DNA from: Rhexocercosporidium sp. MPI-PUGE-AT-0058
Taxonomy: Eukaryota; Ascomycota; Leotiomycetes; Helotiales
Direction: 5' to 3'
Length of the DNA: 64,000 nt
Assembly (NCBI GenBank): GCA_020746875.1
Contig: JAGTJL010000004.1
Coordinates: 62,001 to 126,000, forward strand
In this document: positions 57,778-64,000 of the stretch, piece by piece
Numbering within the stretch: position 1 is the first letter of the stretch
Layout of the letters: every line of letters begins with the position of its first letter
Notes under the pieces: model-generated
Seen by the model: the letters and a program-made list of their open reading frames with translations, nothing else
Databases searched by the model: none
Told to the model about the DNA's origin: nothing
Program-made: the position numbers and the translations under genes

Positions 57778-60700
57778 ATTAATAATCTGGCCTTCACATC
57801 TCATTTTATTTTTTGGGCATCCGGAGCAATTGCGGATGTATTCACTTCTCAGATATGCTTACTAAGTGTCCTTATTGTTTTTGCGTCCCGTCAGAACCTC
57901 ATTTTCCTCGTCCTATGGTGACAAGATTAACTGTGATTGCGTTTAATCTTGGAATTGGTTGTGGGGAACTTACCCTTACCAGAGCTTTTCATCACGAGCT
58001 ATCATTGGATGATGCAAATAATACAGTGTGTGTAATTTTTAAGCGTTTAGCTCTGACCTTGTAAATGGAAAAATGTAAGCTTGGAGAACCATAGGGATAA
58101 TGAAGGATATGCCACATATAGGTCATTCGAAAACCTAGTAGGTCATGTACTTCAATATCATATGAAGTTCATTAATTAGCACACCTCTGATCTGTCTCGC
58201 TTGTATTATAAGGCTGTATACAATTGAATAGCTTCAAGAGTACTAGTTGGGAAAAACTTCACTTCGTCACAAAGAGATGCCTGCGTTCACAACATTCTAG
58301 ACTTACCCCTTGGTATCACAACCCATATCTCTCCTAAGACATAGAGTAGAGACACGAGGACTCTTAAGCTCCGTGGATTCGATCAATATTTGTGGCAGAA
58401 GTAATGCTGTTGGGAAGCACTCTTCAGACTGTGTGCAACCGCCGAAGCACAAATGGCTTTTCTTCAAGAATACTTATTGGGTAGTTTGTATGCTTCCTGA
58501 CCCTAAGGTATCCCTCGCATCTCGATGATCTCTAACAATGTCCTCGACATGTTCCCTCTGTTATTTTTTTAGTCCTCGTCAACTTCCCTCCCAAGAAGGA
58601 CGATATGTTGAGTATTGTCAACACTGTCTTCTCATCACTTCTCAGATGCACGAGTCTGAGTGAAGACCATGTAGGCATGATATTGAGATGCTGTGCCTGG
58701 TTTCGCAAAATTTCCCGCTGCCAACATTTATGACCTCCTGTGGATATGTGCAGGAATAATCCTTGGCTATCAGAATCCCCGTGTCCGGTACATGGATTGT
58801 CTTCCTGTCAGCCTTTGAATTCGACATTTCGCAGACAATCACTTTGGTTACTGCGCAGCTGGTGCTGTTCGTATGGGGAGCAAGATTGATTTTCACGTTG
58901 CCTAGGATAGCAGAGGCTTCAATTTCATTGTCAGTGAGAGTTGAGACTGAAGTCGAAGACGTGTGAAAGTGGGGATGAAGAGAATCGCCAAGAGGGCTGA
59001 CCTCGCTTTCCAACTACCTTAGTATCATCAAGGTCAATACTAGATGAGAGTAAAAGATTGATTTCAAAGCTGACATCGAATCGGTAGTTTCGATAGATGT
59101 TGGCTCACGATACAGCGCGTAGGGGGAGGGGGGGGGGGGAGGGGGTACGCAACCATGATTTATGATAGATAATAATTCCTCAGAGACAAAGTCAATGAAG
59201 ACGAAGAATTTGATAATCCCATAATGAACGAGCTTGCTCGCAAATAGACCAGAAGAGCTGGTACAAAGGCACCGGAACACAACGACCCTAGAATAACTGC
59301 ACCGCAACACAGACACCAGATGGCAAACCCATAACCAGAACAATAACCCCGGCCTTTCTTCCTAGAATGGGTCTTGATCCAGTTCATCACCATTAAATCT
59401 ACAGCCTGCCTCTGCATTAAATATATCAAGAGCATGATGATTACCGCCAACCAATACACAATATGAACGGCAATTAATGAAAACCTCCCTGCGCTGCAAA
59501 CTATTCTGCTCGTACTGTAGCATCTTTCTTTGTTTTGGTTGCGCGGTTTGGGCAGACGCTTCGGCCAGCTTCACGACTGGCTGTGGAATCGGGACGACAG
59601 AGGCTGAATCCTAGAGGTCTGGCAGTCGATATCCCATGTCCTGGGCTCGCTCCCTAATTACATCAATTTCATCGATGCTTCTCTCAGAAGACATGACTTC
59701 CACATCGGGTGCCAAGCATGAGCTCTTTTCGCCCTCTATCGGAATGATTGCCCTGCCATGCAACCCTGAACAACGATGTTCGTGGGTTTACAAGACGGGT
59801 GACTTCGAAGATATCGTTAATTCCACACACCCTGCTACTTATAGTAGCGCCGAAAGAACAACCAATTTCGACTACAGACAAAAGGTCATGTAAGCAAGCT
59901 AACAAACTATTAGACACGAGGTAAAATATGATGACCATTTTAAGCTTCCATAATGTATGTGTTTTGTTTGTGGTTTTCATCAGTAGTTTTTATTCACAAC
60001 AGTATGGAAAGATGCGAAAATCTGCTTTTATGCGAGACTTGCCATGTTGGAAAAAGCAGTTTGAACTTCGTACATCCACCAAAGCAATGGACCTGCATAT
60101 ATTGGCGATAATCGTTGATTTTTATATTGACATATGAGGTAGTGCCAGACACGGAGAGTCAGAGAAAATTGCTGTAGCTGGATTGGGTCGCTTCACTTTA
60201 AAGTGGAGAAAGGGGCACATCGCTTACTGGGACCCTTTTTTCTCGACTCGTTCGTTCGTTTTTTGTTTCTGCGAGTCAACAGTCTGTAAACTGTTATCCT
60301 CAGGGGTTCAAAAACTGAACGGTGGGCCATGACTCTCGATGTGCTGGCTAGTAAGTGTAATCTCTAAAATATATAATTCTATGAAGTAAACACCCAGGAA
60401 AATACCTCAAGTGCAGTCTGGTGATGAGTCTTGCAAGACAGAAACCTTAGTAGGAAGGAGAGGCTAGTTTGTGCTGGCTTTGATTGCCGAGAAAGATGGT
60501 AGACAACTACGTGTGACTTGAAACCCTACCTGTGGCCTAAATTCATGGAGCGACCTTCGCCTATTGTCATCCCAACTGGACACTAAATGATACTGCGAGA
60601 ACGTCATTAGACAGGACATCCGACCGAAGTATTTAGATGGTACAGAGAAGAATTGCAATTTGCCGACATGTCAAACGCTAACAATTAATACAAGAGAATA

Positions 60701-61366
60701 CACGTGGGATAAGCAATTCTGCGCTTAGGTGATGTGGGTTCTGGACTGTAATCGGGAAATTCATGTGGGTCCAAGGACCTAGTCCAATGCCTAATGCGCT
60801 AGCGCCCGCTTGCCATCACAATCTTTTACAACGTGTGAACTTGCAGGAAGAAAATTGAAGTTCCACCCCAGCAGTGTGTATTTTAAATGTTCACAAGTAA
60901 CGAAAGCGTATAAGAGTTCCTCTCACTGGGCTCATGTTGTTTCTAGGAAGCATGGTGTTAACGCTGCCCTAGCGGCCCTTCTTGGGGATTCTCTTCTAAG
61001 TCACCCAAGCCTTTTAACAGTGATGCGCAGCGTGCCTAATAAGACCTACTCTAGCTGTTAGTGATCTGTATAATAGAGGTCGGTACCGTAAGTTGAATTC
61101 TGGACTGAGTAAGTCACAACCTATGGAAACCAGTGTGATCATCGTGTTCAGCCCAATGTATCTGTTCAAAAGTATCAGTTCAAATGTCAATCTACGCACA
61201 TTCCGCCTATATTTAATTTTCCTTTCTCTCCAAAAGTATCAGCACATGACTTTCTTTTAATTCGATTCCATCTTGACTCTATACCCAATAACACATTTCA
61301 TCAAACAAGCTTCTACCTTCAGCCTTACGCGATTACACAATTACACCGAACCAACTATAACCTACA
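57778..61366. other. 3.6 kb gene-poor stretch with a doubtful membrane frame
   Basis: On the minus strand 59580-59160 can be read as a small membrane protein (FSLIAVHIVYWLAVIIMLLI is a good helix, then a Cys-rich segment GFAIWCLCCGAVILGSLCSG), but no start, splice or relative is convincing. Frames at 58642-59013 and others are unsupported. A G-rich run occurs at 59122-59145. No RNA gene seen. Confidence 0.35.
59122..59145 (+). repeat. G-run (24 bases, two interruptions)
   Basis: GGGGGA followed by G12 and A then G5. Such a run can form a quadruplex and is also a common place for assembly errors. Confidence 0.8.
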
Positions 61367-62314
61367 ATGAGCAACATGCAGATTTCGAGGCAGGGCCTTT
61401 CAGGTGCTCAACCTTCGCATGAGCTGAAAAGAAATGTCGTTTCCAATTCCTGTGAGCGGTGCAGGAGACGTAAAGCCAAGGTTGGCCATTTCTCAATCTT
61501 TCCATCATGTCCTGAAATCTGACACCTTCCTTCATAGTGTAGCGGTCAAGCACCATGTAAAAGCTGTCAAATTGCTGGTGTTGGTGACGCCTGTTCAATT
61601 GATGAAGCTGATGACATGAGGTTCAAAAAAGGGCTGCGAAAAAGGATTGGGGAGCTGGAAGTCCAGACTGACGCCTTGAACAGCGAGAAAAACATTCTCA
61701 GCGGTTATGTAGCACAACGCGACCATGTTATCAGAAATCTGAGACATCAGCTCGGTGAAGAACAAGCCAAAAGATTTCAGCCGTACAACAAAAGTGGTTT
61801 TGAGGAGGGAGCAACAAACCTTGAGCGTTTGAAAAAGCTCGCCGCCAACGCCACAATGGAAGAGCTCTGTCACTTCCACACTTTCGCATTTGACGAGATG
61901 ACAAGAAGGGGATACTTCATCGGCTTTTCTGATGAACATATACAAGCAGCCGTCGCTTCTGCGCCTCGTTTAGACGCAGATTCCCCCCAACCGGCTCCTC
62001 CAATTGGAAACGAAATTGCAGGTTCCCCTCTGGAAATGCAGCGGATTCCAAATCAACTCAGTGGCTTTCCCAGCTATGCAGTGAGTACGAACCAATTCGA
62101 TGCCACTTCCAACAGTGGCGATGTCATGTTTGATCCCGCCAACTGGCAGGCTCAAGATGCGATGAACACTACTCTGCCACAAACTGTAAACGGTCTCCAA
62201 TACCCAGCCACAAGCCAACATATGGATCATAACAACAGCAACATGAGCAATGCGCACGCACAATATATACCGGCGAGTCATATTCAAATGTTCCAGAATT
62301 ATCTGGGCACTTAA
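61367..62314 (+). CDS. Short Zn2Cys6 DNA-binding protein
   Basis: Predicted regulator of about 296 residues in two exons (61367-61480, 61538-62314). As in many such genes the intron splits the zinc cluster: NSCERCRRRKAK joins CSGQAPCKSCQIAGVGDAC. A coiled coil follows (RKRIGELEVQTDALNSEKNI, then YVAQRDHVIRNLRHQLGEEQ), then a helical block (LAANATMEELCHFHTFAFDE) and a Gln/Asn/Ser-rich tail that may activate transcription. It lacks the large fungal-specific regulatory domain, so it resembles short Zn-cluster proteins with a leucine-zipper-like coil. The donor GTTGGC is unusual. No neighbours suggest a target. Confidence 0.82.
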
Positions 62315-64000
62315 ACATTTCTTCTTTCTAGGGGGCGGCGCTCGGGCGGTTCCAGAGTCGAAATGCTACCTTTGATTGGGGGCCCTTGGAACCTCTTTCT
62401 GGACCTCGCATGGAATTGAGGGTGTCATTTATTCATTTCTTTAATTTTCTTTTGTCTCATTTTCACAGAACTTCACCTTCGTTAGGATTCCTGCTCGATC
62501 GAAGGTCTGCGATCTCGTGGGTGACTTTGGATCGCATCAAGACAACCATCCACATCATTTTCTTTAATTTGCTTTGTCGCTTTCCGCTGGCATCTTTAAA
62601 GAAGTCCAATGTGTAAGTAGATTAATATACCTTCAAACTCACCATTTTATCTGTTGCTTCATCGATTGTGATCGTTTGATCGAGGATTCCTTTTGTGATC
62701 GTGTGGCGAGTGCATGCCATTTTCCTTCTGCTTTTTGTATTGCTGCTTTGGTGAAATTCAATGTTGCGCATTATTTTTGGTTGGGTGGCTAATCAATGAT
62801 CTTTAGGATGAGTTTTGTCGGATCAAGACAGTGCATTTGAAAGGGATGCCGCTGAACCTGTCGTTTAGGCAATGTCCCCAGAAAATCCATTCCCCCAATT
62901 CCGTCTTCCCTAGACGACGGACATGGGATTTGAGGAGAATTTCGATGATGGCGAATTCCTCTCTTGGCCATTTTCCTCGTGATTTCTTTTTGGAAATTCT
63001 AGTGCGGAGGTAAATTCGAGATTTCCCCCTTCCTATTCAGAAAGCTCCCAATCTAGGTCGAATTTGTTATGCCAGAGGTTGGTCAAGACTAGATGAAGAA
63101 ATGGGACGCTCCAGTCGTAATTGGCTAGATTGATGATTGCAATGGGCCACTTGTAGCCCAGTTTGCAAACCACATGCTGGATTATATTCCAGAAATGACA
63201 GCAGCCCATTGAGTTCGTGTTACAAAAGTATGTATTCTTTCTGACAAGAGCCTCCAGTCCCAATCATGGTATAATTCCTCAATCGAAACACGTGCGGGAT
63301 AATCTATCAAAGCGAAAATGGTTCATTTGTCATTTGGCAGGGTGTTGGGGGGGCGGGGGGGGGGGGCGCTTTCCTGAACCAAGCACTAACTTACCCACTC
63401 GTCAGTCAATCCTTTAAATTTTCGATACGAACATTTGTCTCATTGCCAGTTCTCTAGTTTGTTGGTATCAGATCGAACTTGACAAACAATTTAAATATCA
63501 CCGTTGCGGGGTTTGGGTGAGCGGGAAAGCTCGTAGGAAAATTGCGTGTGATGGAAACCCATGTGATCCATTAGATGCTGTGCTGAATGAATCAGAGTCA
63601 ATAATTTCAAGCGCGTCACCATCGGCGTCACCAGTAACTATTCTGGACCGACTACTTCCACATCAACTTAAAAGTCCCGCATCATTGTCTACAACTACAT
63701 CGTCACCTGAGAGAAGATTGGGGAAGGTTCATCTTCGAGAGAGGTTTCTACGATTGCAGATAATGCCACTGGATTGATGGCGTTACTTGCAATCGTCGCA
63801 GGTCTTTGTCTTCGCATATAGGACCAAAATCAAGAACAAGTCTACATTTCGTCCGGGAATTGAGGAGAAAGCATCACTTTCGGCCACTTAGGATTCTCTA
63901 AGTGGAAACTCCTCCAGGCTGGAGCTGTGTCCTGAGTTGCCGTCGACGATGTATCCGGAACTTTCGAGCAGCAAAGAGTCCGAGAAAGTGGAACTACCGA
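62315..64000. other. Gene-poor window end
   Basis: No supported gene. A frame at 63517-63777 has a faint zinc-cluster-like stretch (see rejected items). A G-run lies at 63347-63366. A gene could begin outside the window. Confidence 0.4.
63347..63366 (+). repeat. G-run (G7 C G12)
   Basis: Twenty bases of G with one C. Likely chance or assembly-prone; could form a quadruplex. Confidence 0.8.

Noticed and set aside
63517..63777. Zinc-cluster-like stretch (RRKIACDGN then PCDP) suggesting another Zn2Cys6 regulator
   Set aside because: The first CxxC pair and the later cysteines are missing and no exon supplies them; only the basic RRK-x-x-C part is similar.

Overview
The window looks like nuclear DNA of a filamentous ascomycete (Pezizomycotina; a leotiomycete would fit, but that is a guess). 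The reasons are genes split by many 45-75 base introns with GT...AG ends and CTAAC-type branch sites, single genes rather than operons, fungal-only families (psi-producing oxygenase, fucose-specific lectin, Zn2Cys6 regulators, Old Yellow Enzyme, Dal5-like and maltose-type MFS transporters), and an AT-rich patch holding a stop-riddled Tc1/mariner element of the kind left by repeat-induced point mutation. All gene models below were built by hand from reading frames and splice signals; no database search was possible.

Layout. 0-14.7 kb: the 3' part of an MFS permease, a secreted Cys-rich protein, a fucose lectin, a DUF2235 alpha/beta hydrolase divergent from a very long PPO-type oxygenase, and a membrane-protein gene with an apparent frameshift. 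14.7-19.1 kb: AT-rich island with a 3' fragment of an epimerase gene and a 1.3 kb Tc1/mariner element with intact terminal inverted repeats but dead transposase. 19.1-22.5 kb: an SCPx-type thiolase and an unknown gene. 23.5-27.5 kb: a small cluster of related genes (one minus, one plus, one relic) sharing a helical N-terminal region and a C-terminal pair of short Asn/Ala/Gln/Gly motifs that recall HET-s-type amyloid signalling motifs. 28-36 kb: unknown genes, a DUF2196 protein with a zinc finger, and an Upc2-like regulator. 35.8-40.2 kb: an AsaB/CmcJ-like gene interrupted by one in-frame stop, and a maltose-type sugar transporter. 41.8-54.8 kb: an unknown gene, a secreted Cys-rich protein, a Zn2Cys6 regulator, an SDR/epimerase divergent from an Old Yellow Enzyme, a decayed paralogue of the secreted protein, a small unknown protein, and a frameshifted zinc-ribbon gene. 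54.8-64 kb: gene-poor, with a (GAA)33 tract, one tail-anchored unknown protein, one Zn2Cys6 regulator and two G-runs.

How the parts may work together (inference). The DUF2235 hydrolase and the PPO start 757 bases apart on opposite strands, so a lipase-like enzyme could supply the fatty acid that the oxygenase turns into oxylipins. The epimerase, the Old Yellow Enzyme and the Zn2Cys6 gene lie together and could form a small reductive or detoxifying unit. The 23.5-27.5 kb cluster is the best candidate for an undescribed system: possible incompatibility or cell-death effectors carrying paired amyloid-like motifs. Several loci are broken in different ways (stops, one-base shifts at homopolymers, truncation); the homopolymer ones could be assembly errors.
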